Shown here piece by piece: positions 1-9,281 of a stretch of 64,000 bases of DNA. Position 1 is the stretch's first letter; each line of letters begins with the position of its first letter. This DNA is from Sulfitobacter sp. Lineage in GTDB: Bacteria > Pseudomonadota > Alphaproteobacteria > Rhodobacterales > Rhodobacteraceae. The stretch spans positions 1 to 64,000 of the forward strand of contig JABDKA010000049.1 of NCBI GenBank assembly GCA_013002405.1, read 5' to 3'. A model generated the notes under the pieces. The model did not search any database, was not told where the DNA came from, and saw only the letters and a program-made list of their open reading frames with translations. The position numbers were made by a program, and so were the translations under genes.

Positions 1-1121
1 CAGTAGCCCAGCATCGCATTCGGACCTTTGACAGCAATCTCCCCGGTATCCCCGCGCGGCAGCTCGTTCATAGCCTTATCCACGATCCGGATCTCGACGA
101 TCCGCGTGGGCCGTCCGGCAGACCGCAACTTGCCCGCCAGCGGGCCCTCGAAGACGTGGTATTTCGCGGGCAGGAAGGTTGCCACCGGGGCCAGTTCCGT
201 CTGACCGTAGGCCTGCACAAAGGTAACACCGGGAAAACGCTCAAAAGCCATCCGCAGAGTGCCCTCGGTGATGGGCGAGGCACCGTAAGTGATCATCTCA
301 AGCGAGGAAATATCCGTCTCCGCCAGCTTTTCTGACCCCAGTACCATCTGCAACATAACTGGCACCAGCAGTACCACGCTTGGCCGGTGCTTCTCAATCG
401 CCGCAAGGGTCGCTTCGGGAGTGAACATCGGGATCACCACGTGCGTCCCGGCCATCATCGTCACGGCGGTGAAATAGATGATGTCGGCGATGTGAAACAT
501 CGGTGCGGCGTGCAAATAGACCACCCCATCCTCCACCATTGCCTCATGCGCGTTTGACACCGTCCCGACAAAGAAATTCGTGTGGGACAACATCACGCCC
601 TTGGGAAAGCCGGTCGTGCCCCCGGTATAGAAAATCCCCGCCAGATCATCGCCCGCGCGGCCTGCATCCTCTGCCGGCTCCGCCCCTGCGATCAGTTCCT
701 CATAGTTCAGCATCCCCTCCGGCGTCTCTCCGTCGCCGCAGTAAACAAGCGTCTCCAAACCCGGCACCTCCGCCTTGATGGCGTCCGCCAGTCCCCTGAA
801 GGCCTCGTCCACCAGCAGGATCTTGGCCTCCGCATCGTTCAGGGCATAGGCACACTCGGGCGCGGCCCAGCGGATGTTCATGGGCATCATCGCCCCGCCA
901 CCCCAGACGGTGGCATAAAAGTACTCCAGGAACCTGTCCGAGTTTAGCGACAGAAGCGCCACCCGGTCCCCCGTCCCCATGCCAAGGCCCTGCAGCGCCC
1001 CCGCCAGCCGCGCCACGCGGTCCTCCATCTGCGCCCAGGTCTGTTGCCTGTCGCCGTAAATGCTCGCGATACCTTTGGAATTGATCTGCGCCGCCCGCCT
1101 GAGTATCGCTGTAATCTGCAT
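1..1121 (-). CDS. Acyl-CoA synthetase / AMP-dependent ligase (C-terminus truncated by window edge)
   Basis: Minus-strand reading frame open from ATG at 1121 to the edge: MQITAILRRAAQINSKGIASIYGDRQQTW...; AMP-binding motif IFYTGGTTGFPKGVMLSH and YGQTELAP. Confidence 0.9.
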   Translation of the reverse strand, partial: MQITAILRRAAQINSKGIASIYGDRQQTWAQMEDRVARLAGALQGLGMGTGDRVALLSLNSDRFLEYFYATVWGGGAMMPMNIRWAAPECAYALNDAEAKILLVDEAFRGLADAIKAEVPGLETLVYCGDGETPEGMLNYEELIAGAEPAEDAGRAGDDLAGIFYTGGTTGFPKGVMLSHTNFFVGTVSNAHEAMVEDGVVYLHAAPMFHIADIIYFTAVTMMAGTHVVIPMFTPEATLAAIEKHRPSVVLLVPVMLQMVLGSEKLAETDISSLEMITYGASPITEGTLRMAFERFPGVTFVQAYGQTELAPVATFLPAKYHVFEGPLAGKLRSAGRPTRIVEIRIVDKAMNELPRGDTGEIAVKGPNAMLGY

Positions 1122-1224
1122 TGTGCCCTCCCCCCGGCCGATAATCGGATCAGGCTAGAGGCGCCCCCGCGGACCTGTCAACGAAAGCCTGTCCCAGAGA
1201 TCCTCGAAGGCGTCCGGCGCAACT

Positions 1225-2592
1225 TCAGTGCCGCCCGGCGATATAACCCAGCACAGTTGCCGCCAGCAGCCCATTGCCAGACAGATACCCGCTGTCACTC
1301 TTGCCAGAGACCCCCACGGCAGCCCCGCCCGCGGCGTAAAGGTTCTCAAACAGCCCGCCTTCAGCACGTTTCACCAGCGCCGACCCGGGGTCGATATCGA
1401 GGCCCCCTTGCGTATGGAACAGTGCCCCGGTCACCTTGACCGCGCAGTAGGGCGGGGCGAGTGGGGGGCTGTCCCAGTTTCTGCCAAACCCGTCTGGCCC
1501 CTGTTCAGGTTTCGCCGCGAAAGCTTGCCGAAGGGCTTCTACCGGCAAATCGCAGGCTGAAGCCAAGTCCTCAATGCTTTCCGTCTGAACGATTGCGCCC
1601 TGAGCCTCAGCGTTCTTGAAGTCTTCGAATTGTCGCGCGATGGCTGCGATCCGATCATCGAAGATGGTCCAGGCGACCCCGCCAGGCTGCGCCAGAACCG
1701 CCCGCGCGGCCTCGGAATAACCTTGCGACTCGTCCCAGAACCGCTCCCCCTTGGTGTTTACCTGGAACCCCCCTTGGGTGATCACAGCCCAGGTGATTAG
1801 GATCCCGTGCGGATAGGCAACATTGCCGTGGCCCTGATAGGCGCTGAGGTGCGCCGTCCTGGCACCGAGCTTCCGGCCCCAGGTCACGGCTTCGCCTCTG
1901 TTGCCGTCGTGACCGAACCAGAGGGCATTTTCGATCTCGGGCATATGGGCCATCACCATCTTCCGGTTCCCACCAAACCCGTTGCAGGCGAGGATGATCC
2001 GCCCTGCGCCCACCGTTTCGAAGGACCCGTCCGGCAGGGCAAGTTTCGCGCCGAAAACATGCGGGCCTTCGGCGAACAAGGTCACCGCCCTGCGGTCGCA
2101 GACCAGCGGGATTTGCAATGCATCGACCCGGGCACGCAGGGCATCGACCAGTTCCGCTCCGGCGCGGGTGGGAAGGCCGTGCATCCGGCGGCGCGAATGG
2201 CCGGGATAGTCGAAATCATCGACGACAGAGAAGGGAAGCGCGTGGGTCTTCGCCAGCCAGTCGATGACCGTTGCGGCCCCTTCGGCCAGGGCCTTTACCA
2301 GGGCTGGGTCATTCTCATCGTGGGCCTTTTTCTGGATGTCGGCGGCAAAAAGGTCTGGGCTGTCCTCAATCCCCGCGGCCCGCTGGATCGACGTGCCAGC
2401 GGCGGGGATCAGACCCGCGCTGAGGGCAGTGGAGCCCGAGGGCAGGGGGTCCGCCTCGACAAGTAGCACCTCTTGGCCCATCTCATGTGCGGCAAGCGCC
2501 GCGACGAGGCCGCAGGCGCCTGCGCCGATGATCAGGGTTTGGACCTCGACATCGTAGGTTTCAGGCGGCGCTGCGAGGTCAGGATTTGCCAT
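1225..2592 (-). CDS. FAD-dependent oxidoreductase (fumarate reductase/KSTD-like flavoprotein family)
   Basis: ORF 455 aa; N-terminal dinucleotide motif TLIIGAGACGLVAALAAHEMG; C-terminal NLYAAGGAAVGVSG...GYLSGNGLLAATVLGYIAG. Confidence 0.85.
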   Translation of the reverse strand: MANPDLAAPPETYDVEVQTLIIGAGACGLVAALAAHEMGQEVLLVEADPLPSGSTALSAGLIPAAGTSIQRAAGIEDSPDLFAADIQKKAHDENDPALVKALAEGAATVIDWLAKTHALPFSVVDDFDYPGHSRRRMHGLPTRAGAELVDALRARVDALQIPLVCDRRAVTLFAEGPHVFGAKLALPDGSFETVGAGRIILACNGFGGNRKMVMAHMPEIENALWFGHDGNRGEAVTWGRKLGARTAHLSAYQGHGNVAYPHGILITWAVITQGGFQVNTKGERFWDESQGYSEAARAVLAQPGGVAWTIFDDRIAAIARQFEDFKNAEAQGAIVQTESIEDLASACDLPVEALRQAFAAKPEQGPDGFGRNWDSPPLAPPYCAVKVTGALFHTQGGLDIDPGSALVKRAEGGLFENLYAAGGAAVGVSGKSDSGYLSGNGLLAATVLGYIAGRH

Positions 2593-3439
2593 CGAAACGC
2601 TTTCCCAGCGTCAGCATTTCTGGCGTGCCGATGGCGGCGTTCAGCCCGTCAAAATCGTGCATCCGGTCAGCGAAGGGGGTGTTGGAGCCATTGGCGTGCA
2701 GGCTGGCATAGTAGTCCTGCGCGGTCTTGGCCAAGGCCCGGACGATGCCACCGGGGAAGATGACGATGTCAAAGCCCATCCGCTCAAGCGCGTCGGCAGA
2801 GGAAATGGGCGTTGCCCCCCCTTCGACCATGTTGGCAAGCAGCGGGATGCGGCCCCGGAAGGCCTCGGCCACCTTGCCAAGTTCATCGGAAGAACGGGGG
2901 GCCTCGATGAAGAGCACGTCCGCCCCGGCCTCGATATAGATTTCGCCGCGAGCCCGGGCGGCCTCGAAGCCTTCTACGGCGATCGCGTCGGTGCGGGCGA
3001 TGATGAGTGTGTCCTCGCGGCGGGCGTCTGCCATCGCTGCGATCTTTCCAGCCATTTCATCACTTGAAATCAATGATTTATCCGAAAGATGGCCGCATTT
3101 CTTGGGATACGTCTGATCCTCTACCTGCAAGGCGGCAGCGCCCGCGCGTTCATAGGTCTGAATGGTGCGCCGGGCATTCAGGGCGTTCCCGAAACCGGTG
3201 TCGGCGTCCATGATCACAGGCAGGTCTGTGCGATCGCCGATCAGGGCCATCGTTTCCGCCATCTCGGAGGCTGTGCTGAGGCCGATGTCAGGGCGGCCGA
3301 GGCGGGTGTAAGCGACGGCGGCACCCGATAAATAAAGCGCCTCGAATCCCGCGTCGGTGGCCAGCGCGGCGGTGAGACCATCGTAGACGCCGGGGGCGAC
3401 AAGGATGCCGGGTTCTTTCAGGCGGTCACGCAGGCTCAT
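2579..3439 (-). CDS. Isocitrate lyase/PEP mutase superfamily C-C lyase
   Basis: ORF 286 aa; MDADTGFGNALN, VEDQTYPKKCGHL (KKCGH motif of the lyases), IARTDA. Confidence 0.88.
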   Translation of the reverse strand: MSLRDRLKEPGILVAPGVYDGLTAALATDAGFEALYLSGAAVAYTRLGRPDIGLSTASEMAETMALIGDRTDLPVIMDADTGFGNALNARRTIQTYERAGAAALQVEDQTYPKKCGHLSDKSLISSDEMAGKIAAMADARREDTLIIARTDAIAVEGFEAARARGEIYIEAGADVLFIEAPRSSDELGKVAEAFRGRIPLLANMVEGGATPISSADALERMGFDIVIFPGGIVRALAKTAQDYYASLHANGSNTPFADRMHDFDGLNAAIGTPEMLTLGKRFDGKS

Positions 3440-4038
3440 GACGGTCCTCCGATCATCTGCAGCGCCTCGGCGCAGGTGACCACGTCCGTGACGGAGCCGA
3501 GCGAGATGAGCGTTGCCTCATGCACCTCATCCTTGAAGGCGGCGCAGCCATCCGACAGCAGAATGGTGTGAATGTTGCGCAGGTGGGCGTCGCGCACGGT
3601 GCTGGCCACACCACCGTTGGTGACGATGCCACCAACGATCAGTGTGTCGATCTCAATCGCGCGCAGGATGTATTCCAGGCGGGTCTGGTAGAAGGCGGAG
3701 TAGGCCACCTTTTCCACCGTGAAATCGGCTGGCGCAAGCGTGTCGACAAGCGAGTGACCGAAGCCGCCGGGGGCGAAATCGCCTTTTGTCAGGAAGGGGC
3801 GGAGTTTCTTCAGATGGGGGGCGATGAGGGGTTCATTGTCGCGGCCCGGAACAAGGGTGAACTGGGCGGAGATATAGGTGCCTCCGACCCTTGTTAGAGC
3901 CTGTTTCAGAGGCAGGATGCGATCGGGCAGGGCGGTGATGGCCCCTGCCGTCTGGCCCGCGCGTCCGTAGGCGCCTTCGGGGTGCAGAAAATCGTTCTGC
4001 AGGTCGATCGTCAGCAGTGCTGTCTTGGAAGGGGTCAT
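3436..4038 (-). CDS. Isochorismatase-family hydrolase lacking the usual catalytic cysteine
   Basis: ORF 200 aa; ALLTIDLQNDFLHPEG, VEKVAYSAFYQT, IVGGIVTNGGVASTVRDAHL (usual TNxCVxSTxRDA; Cys position is Gly). 4-bp overlap with the next gene. Confidence 0.85.
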   Translation of the reverse strand: MTPSKTALLTIDLQNDFLHPEGAYGRAGQTAGAITALPDRILPLKQALTRVGGTYISAQFTLVPGRDNEPLIAPHLKKLRPFLTKGDFAPGGFGHSLVDTLAPADFTVEKVAYSAFYQTRLEYILRAIEIDTLIVGGIVTNGGVASTVRDAHLRNIHTILLSDGCAAFKDEVHEATLISLGSVTDVVTCAEALQMIGGPS

Positions 4039-6095
4039 GAGGCGGCCCTTTCAATGATGGTGTTGCCGTAGGTGTCGATGCGGCCCACAAGATCGGGTTC
4101 GATCAGGACCGTGGTGTCGGGCTGTTCCAGGATCGCGGGGCCGGGCACTTCGGCACCGACGGGCAGGGCGAGGCGGCTGTAGATCTTCGTCTCAAACCAT
4201 GCCTCATCGAAGTGAACCTGCCGGGTGCCTTTCAGCGCTTTCTCCAGGCTGCCCCCTTCAGGGGCGAGGGTTCCCAGATCGAACCGGGGCCGCTTGCCCG
4301 TGACGGCAGAGCGCAGGTTGATGACGCGCCGCGTGCCGTTCTTGAGAAGCCTTCCGTAGGCAGCGCGGTAGGCTGCATCGAAGGCCTCGCGGATTTCCTC
4401 TTCCGTCGGCGGGATCACCTTGCCATCGGTCACCGTGACGGCCAGGGGAACGGAGACGGTGTGTGTCTGGCCGAGGTAGGCCATGTCGAGGGTAAAGGCG
4501 GTCTCTCGGGCCTCGAAGGTGGTCTGTGCTGCCTCAAGCGTGGCAAGGCCGCTGTCGACGTGGGCCTGCATATGGGCGGTCAGCGCGTTAGTGTCGATGC
4601 CTGCGAGCATGGTGTTGATGGTCTGGACGAAATCCTGCCGCATGTCGGCAATGACACAGCCCATGGCAGAGGTGACACCGGGGTAGCGCGGCACGATGGC
4701 GCGGGCCAGGCCCACGTCGGCCAGCATGGCCCCCGCATGGAGAGCGCCGCCGCCGCCGAAGGGCATGAAAGCAAAGCGCTTGGGGTCAAAACCCCGTTCA
4801 ATAGAGACCAACCTGAGGGCCCCTGCCATGCGCGAATTGGCGACCCGCAGGATGGCTTCGGCGGCTTTGAGGGCGTCGAGGCCGAGGGGTTTGCCGACCT
4901 GTTCCAGGATTGCCGCCTTCGCGGATTCGACGTCAAGCCTGTCCAGCTTGCCGCCGATGGGGTTTTCGGGGTCGATCCGGCCCAGGACGACGTTGGCGTC
5001 AGTTACAGTGGGGCGGGTGTTGCCCTGGCCGTAGGCGACGGGGCCGGGGGTGGAGCCGGCACTTTCGGGGCCGATGTTCAGCAATCCGCCCTTGTCCACC
5101 CAGGCGATAGAGCCGCCACCGGCGCCGATGGTCGTGATCTCGATCATCGGCGAGCGAACGACCATGCCAAAGTCGATCGAGGTCTGTGGCGAGAGCATGC
5201 TCTGCCCTTGCGCGATGAGCGAGACATCGAAGGAGGTGCCGCCCATGTCGCCGGTGATGACATCGGGGAAACCCGCCGCTTCGGCGATGTAGCCTGCGGC
5301 GATGACGCCCGCGGCGGGGCCGGAGAGGGCGGTGCGGATAGGGAAGGAGGCCGCCGTGTCCACGTCCATGACGCCGCCGTTGGACTGGACGATCATGAAT
5401 TCGCCCTCAAAGCCGCCTTCCTTCAAAGCAGTCTCTAACCGGGCCAAATAGCCCGAAACCTCAGGCTGGAGGTAGGCGTTGAGGGCGGTGGTTGAGAAAC
5501 GTTCGAATTCCCGGATCTCTGGGAGGATTTCGGAGGAGCAGGAGACGTGGGCGTTGGGCCAGATTTCACGAACCGCCTCGACCGCCTGCCTTTCGTTTTC
5601 CGAATTGGCGTAGCTGTTGGCGAAAAGGATTGCGCAGGCGAGACAGCCTTCGTCGATGAGCATTCGGGCCGCGATGCGTACGGCGCCAAGATCCACGGGC
5701 GTGCGGATGGTGCCATCTGCAAGAGTCCGTTCGGGCACTTCGAGGCGCAGGGCACGGTCCACGACCGGCTTGAAGTCGCCGCGCAGGCCCCATGTGCGAG
5801 GGCGGTCCCGTCGGCGCATTTCAAGCACGTCGCGCAGGCCTTGGGTGGTGATGACGCCGATGCGCGCGCCCTTCCGTTCCAGCAGGGCGTTGGTGCCTGC
5901 GGTGGTGCCGTGAACGACGACGCTGACCTCGCTCAGGTCGTCGACGCGCGATCCGATGCCGCTCAGGAAGCCGCCCGACTGGTCAGGGCGCGTGGTGGGG
6001 ACCTTGGCCACCTGGGCAATACCGGTGGATTCGTCCAGGACGAAGATGTCCGTGAAGGTGCCGCCGACATCGACGCCGATCATCTTGCCGGTCAT
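4035..6095 (-). CDS. hyuA: Hydantoinase/oxoprolinase family protein, HyuA-type ATP-dependent subunit
   Basis: Start ATG at 6095 (MTGKMIGVDVGGTFTDIFVLDE), ATGA overlap with hyuB; GDMGGTSFDVSLI, ITTIGAGGGSIAWVD. Confidence 0.9.
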   Translation of the reverse strand: MTGKMIGVDVGGTFTDIFVLDESTGIAQVAKVPTTRPDQSGGFLSGIGSRVDDLSEVSVVVHGTTAGTNALLERKGARIGVITTQGLRDVLEMRRRDRPRTWGLRGDFKPVVDRALRLEVPERTLADGTIRTPVDLGAVRIAARMLIDEGCLACAILFANSYANSENERQAVEAVREIWPNAHVSCSSEILPEIREFERFSTTALNAYLQPEVSGYLARLETALKEGGFEGEFMIVQSNGGVMDVDTAASFPIRTALSGPAAGVIAAGYIAEAAGFPDVITGDMGGTSFDVSLIAQGQSMLSPQTSIDFGMVVRSPMIEITTIGAGGGSIAWVDKGGLLNIGPESAGSTPGPVAYGQGNTRPTVTDANVVLGRIDPENPIGGKLDRLDVESAKAAILEQVGKPLGLDALKAAEAILRVANSRMAGALRLVSIERGFDPKRFAFMPFGGGGALHAGAMLADVGLARAIVPRYPGVTSAMGCVIADMRQDFVQTINTMLAGIDTNALTAHMQAHVDSGLATLEAAQTTFEARETAFTLDMAYLGQTHTVSVPLAVTVTDGKVIPPTEEEIREAFDAAYRAAYGRLLKNGTRRVINLRSAVTGKRPRFDLGTLAPEGGSLEKALKGTRQVHFDEAWFETKIYSRLALPVGAEVPGPAILEQPDTTVLIEPDLVGRIDTYGNTIIERAAS

Positions 6096-7786
6096 TGGGC
6101 AGTCTCCCATGCCGGGCCATAGGTTTCTGTGGCCTTCCCTGGCGATATCAGTCCGCCCGCGACATCGCGGGCCACAGCTGCGGGTGCGCGCGTTGCGGGA
6201 TCGCCGTAGCCGCCTCCGCCTGGGGTGTCGAGTCGCACGGATTGACCTTGTTTGAGACTGATACCGACCATTTTCGAGGCCATGGGCGGATGGTGCCATC
6301 CGTCCGCCTGTTCGTAGGAAAAGACGTTGAGCGCCGCTTCGCCCCCGCCTGCGGCCCCCTTGGGCGCATGGCGTCCGCGTTCACCAAAGAGAAAGGCCTT
6401 GGCCCCGTTCCCTTCGAGCACCTCAATCTCATAAGTGGCCCCCAGACCGCCGCGATGCATGCCCGCGCCAGCACTGTCGGGACGCAGGGCCCATTGTCTG
6501 AACATGACCGGATAGGCCGCCTCAAGGATCTCCATCGGGGGGATCGTCGCGGTGGAGATGGGGGCGTTGCCGTGGTTGAGGCCGTCGGACTCGATGCTGC
6601 CGCCGTGGCCGCCACCGTAGAAGGAGAACATCACCCAAGGCTGACCGTTGTCCCGCTTGCCCGAGATGGAGAGGGCGTTGATCGTGCCGTAGGCGTTGGC
6701 GACGACGCGTTCGGGTGCGGCCTGAGAGGCTGCTGCGAAGATCACGTCAATCATGCGCAGGATCGTTTCGGTATAGCCGCCCACGGGGGCCGGGAAGGGG
6801 GCCGAAAGGAGGGAGCCTTCGGGGATCTGCACGTCGATGGGGCGCATAACGCCTGCGTTGGCGGGCAGGGTCGGAAAAATGTGCTTGATCGCCACATAGG
6901 CGGTGGCAACAGCGGTGGGCAGGGCAATGTTGACGGGTCCGGCGCAGCGCGGGGCGGTGCCGGTGAAGTCGAGCGTCATGGTATCGCCTGCGATTTCCAG
7001 GGCCACCGTGATGGGCAGGGGTTCATCGGTGATGCCGTCATTGTCGAGATAGTCGGTCGCCTCCCAGCGGCCATCGGGCAGCTCTGTCAGTTCGGCGCGC
7101 ATGAGCGCCTCCGCCCGGTCCTGCAAAGCATCAAGGGCGGCGCGAACGGTATCGGCGCCGTATTCGCCCAGCAGTTCGTCCATGCGTTTGACGCCCAGGT
7201 CGAGCGCGCCAAGCTGGCCATTCAGGTCGCCCTGCGCCGATTGGGGCAGGCGGGTGTTGCGCATGAGGATGTCGATGATGTCCTGCTGGACCTCGCCCGC
7301 CTTTGCCAGACGCACAGGGGGAAGCACGAAAGCCTCCTGAAAGGCGTCTGTCGCGGCGGGGTTGTAGTTGCCGGGGACCGCACCGCCCACATCATGCCAA
7401 TGGCCAACGGAGGCAAGGTAGCAAAAGAGCTGCCCGTCGTGAAAGTAGGGTCTAACAAGGCGCATATCGCTCAAGTGAGTGCCGCCAAGGTGAGCATCGT
7501 TGAAGATGTAGATGTCCCCGTCGGCCAGATCACCGTTCTCTTCCGCCTTGTCGATGACGGCCTTCACGGCAAAGGACATGACCCCGACAAAGATGGGCAG
7601 ACCTGATTTGCCCTGCACCAGCGTATCGCCGGTGCCCGCATGGTAAAGCCCGTGGGAGGCATCGTGCGCCTCGGCGATGATCGGGTTGAAGGCGGCGCGG
7701 AAAAGCGTCGCGTCCATCTCATCTGCGATCTGCTCCATCCGGCCGGCAAGAACGGCCAGCGTGATCGGGTCAATCTCGGCGCTCAT
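6092..7786 (-). CDS. hyuB: Hydantoinase B/oxoprolinase family protein, HyuB-type subunit
   Basis: ORF 564 aa; FNPIIAEAHDASHGLY, YIFNDAHLGGTHLSDM, C-terminal TPGGGGYGDPATRAPAAVARDVAGGLIS. Confidence 0.92.
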   Translation of the reverse strand: MSAEIDPITLAVLAGRMEQIADEMDATLFRAAFNPIIAEAHDASHGLYHAGTGDTLVQGKSGLPIFVGVMSFAVKAVIDKAEENGDLADGDIYIFNDAHLGGTHLSDMRLVRPYFHDGQLFCYLASVGHWHDVGGAVPGNYNPAATDAFQEAFVLPPVRLAKAGEVQQDIIDILMRNTRLPQSAQGDLNGQLGALDLGVKRMDELLGEYGADTVRAALDALQDRAEALMRAELTELPDGRWEATDYLDNDGITDEPLPITVALEIAGDTMTLDFTGTAPRCAGPVNIALPTAVATAYVAIKHIFPTLPANAGVMRPIDVQIPEGSLLSAPFPAPVGGYTETILRMIDVIFAAASQAAPERVVANAYGTINALSISGKRDNGQPWVMFSFYGGGHGGSIESDGLNHGNAPISTATIPPMEILEAAYPVMFRQWALRPDSAGAGMHRGGLGATYEIEVLEGNGAKAFLFGERGRHAPKGAAGGGEAALNVFSYEQADGWHHPPMASKMVGISLKQGQSVRLDTPGGGGYGDPATRAPAAVARDVAGGLISPGKATETYGPAWETAQ

Positions 7787-7788
7787 GT

Positions 7789-8349
7789 CTATCCTTTAAT
7801 CTCTGCAAGGTCGTTCCAGACGTCCTGGCGGGTCAGCATTCCGTGGGTGACCTCGAACCGGTCGATAAATCGGATGCCTTCAAAGGGCGTGCCATCGGGC
7901 CATTCGCCCGAGAGGGTGCCGCGGCAGTAGACGATGGCCTGCTCCCCTTCGGACTGCATGGCGTCAAAGCCTGCGTAGCTTTTGGTGACGAAACGGTAGC
8001 GGGGGGCGGCCCAGTCGATCAGCTCTTCCAGCGTGGTCATGTGCACGTCACCCGGAAAGGTCATTTGGAAACCGGCCCCCAGCATGGCCTTTGCGGTATT
8101 AAGGTCGCGGGCCTCCATCGCCTTGAGAAAGGCGCGGACAGTTTCGCCGGGGTCGGGCAGCGCAGGGGCGGGGGAGCGGTGCTGTCGGCCCCGCATATAG
8201 TCGGCGGGAGCCATTTCGTTGATCATGACGGTGACGGCCTCGGGTGCTGCGGGAACGACGATTCGCACGGCGTCGGTCAGGGCTTCGCAGAGGCGTTTTT
8301 TGTCATCATCGTTGTATCCTGCGATGACGTGGCACTGGATGACCGGCAT
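7789..8349 (-). CDS. Tautomerase (4-OT-like, Pro1) fused to SnoaL/NTF2-like domain
   Basis: MPVIQCHVIAGYNDDDKKRLCEALTDAV at the N-terminus; C-terminal VRAFLKAMEARDLNTAKAMLGAGFQMTFPG...GIRFIDRFEVTHGMLTRQDVWNDL typical of SnoaL-like proteins. Confidence 0.75.
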   Translation of the reverse strand: MPVIQCHVIAGYNDDDKKRLCEALTDAVRIVVPAAPEAVTVMINEMAPADYMRGRQHRSPAPALPDPGETVRAFLKAMEARDLNTAKAMLGAGFQMTFPGDVHMTTLEELIDWAAPRYRFVTKSYAGFDAMQSEGEQAIVYCRGTLSGEWPDGTPFEGIRFIDRFEVTHGMLTRQDVWNDLAEIKG

Positions 8350-8366
8350 TGTGTATCCCCCTCAAC

Positions 8367-8407
8367 CTGTATTTTTCATAATACAGATCTGTCAAGTTTG
8401 ATAGATC
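8367..8407. promoter_or_regulatory. Candidate operator region in the divergent intergenic region (two inverted repeats)
   Basis: CTGTATT-N6-AATACAG at 8367-8386 and imperfect palindrome GATCTGTCAAGTTTGATAGATC at 8386-8407, between the divergent catabolic operon and the GntR gene. Confidence 0.5.
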
Positions 8408-8465
8408 AAATTTCTTGCATTTGCATATTCTATCGGTAGTCTGCGCGTTAGTCTGGGGGATTCCT

Positions 8466-9281
8466 ATGCAAGACAGACAGCAGCAGGAGACAGGTATTGG
8501 CCTGCCCGAAGGGGGCAAAGCCAGGCGTGTCTATCTGCAGCTGAAGGAAGAGATTGCGCGTGGGGTCCACGCCGAAGGCAGCCTGCTGCCGGGGGAGCAG
8601 AAATTGGCCGCGCTGCTGGATGTCTCGCGCGTCACGGTGCGCCGTGCGATGGATGCGCTTGAAGCCGACGGGCTGGTGGAACGGCGCGCGGGTGCGGGCA
8701 CCAAGGTACGCGGCGCGGGGCGAAAACCGACGATGGCGGCGGACTTTACCACGCTGATCCCGCAGGTCGTGCAGATGGGGCAGGAAACGACCGCGCGGCT
8801 GCTTTCCTTTGCCTACGGGAAAGCCCCCGCCGCGGTGGCGCGAGCGATGGAGTTGCCGGAAAATGCGCGCATGCAGACCGCCGTCAGGTTGCGTCTGGTG
8901 GAGGGGCAGCCCTTTTCCCACCTCACCACGCACGTGCCCGAAGAGATTGCCCAGAATTACACCGAGGCCGAGCTGGCGACCACGCCGCTCTATGCGCTGC
9001 TGGAACGGTCGGGCGTGAAGGTGGAGCGTGCGCGTCAGTCTGTCAGTGCGACTCTCGCGGCCCCTGATGTGGCCGAGGTTCTGGGGCTGAGCATCGGTGC
9101 GCCGCTTCTGTCGCTGGAAAGGGTCGTACGGGACGCGCAGGGCAGGGGGGTTGAATACCTGTCGGCCCTCTACCGTCCCGATATGTTCCGGCTGGAAATG
9201 GAATTGAGCCACGTAGGTGCCGGCAAGGGCCGTCATTGGGAGCCGGTCATCGGTCCGGCGGGACGGGAGGCGGCGGAATGA
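8466..9281 (+). CDS. GntR family transcriptional regulator with UTRA ligand domain
   Basis: ATG at 8466; KARRVYLQLKEEIARGVHAEGSLLPGEQKLAALLDVSRVTVRRAMDALEADGLVERRAGAGTKV (wHTH), followed by a UTRA-like C-terminus. Confidence 0.9.
   Translation: MQDRQQQETGIGLPEGGKARRVYLQLKEEIARGVHAEGSLLPGEQKLAALLDVSRVTVRRAMDALEADGLVERRAGAGTKVRGAGRKPTMAADFTTLIPQVVQMGQETTARLLSFAYGKAPAAVARAMELPENARMQTAVRLRLVEGQPFSHLTTHVPEEIAQNYTEAELATTPLYALLERSGVKVERARQSVSATLAAPDVAEVLGLSIGAPLLSLERVVRDAQGRGVEYLSALYRPDMFRLEMELSHVGAGKGRHWEPVIGPAGREAAE

Noticed and set aside
4212-5438. 408-aa plus-strand ORF (and other long antisense ORFs such as 6095-7606, 11227-12288, 39382-40347, 40561-41544, 42941-44254)
   Set aside because: Fully antisense to well-supported genes; composition is typical of mirror ORFs in GC-rich coding DNA, with no family motifs.
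3436-7786. Standard creatinine/N-methylhydantoin pathway (HyuAB plus N-carbamoylsarcosine amidohydrolase)
   Set aside because: The isochorismatase-family protein lacks the catalytic Cys needed for that amidohydrolase, no sarcosine enzymes are present, and the lyase/hydratase genes do not fit; not fully excluded.
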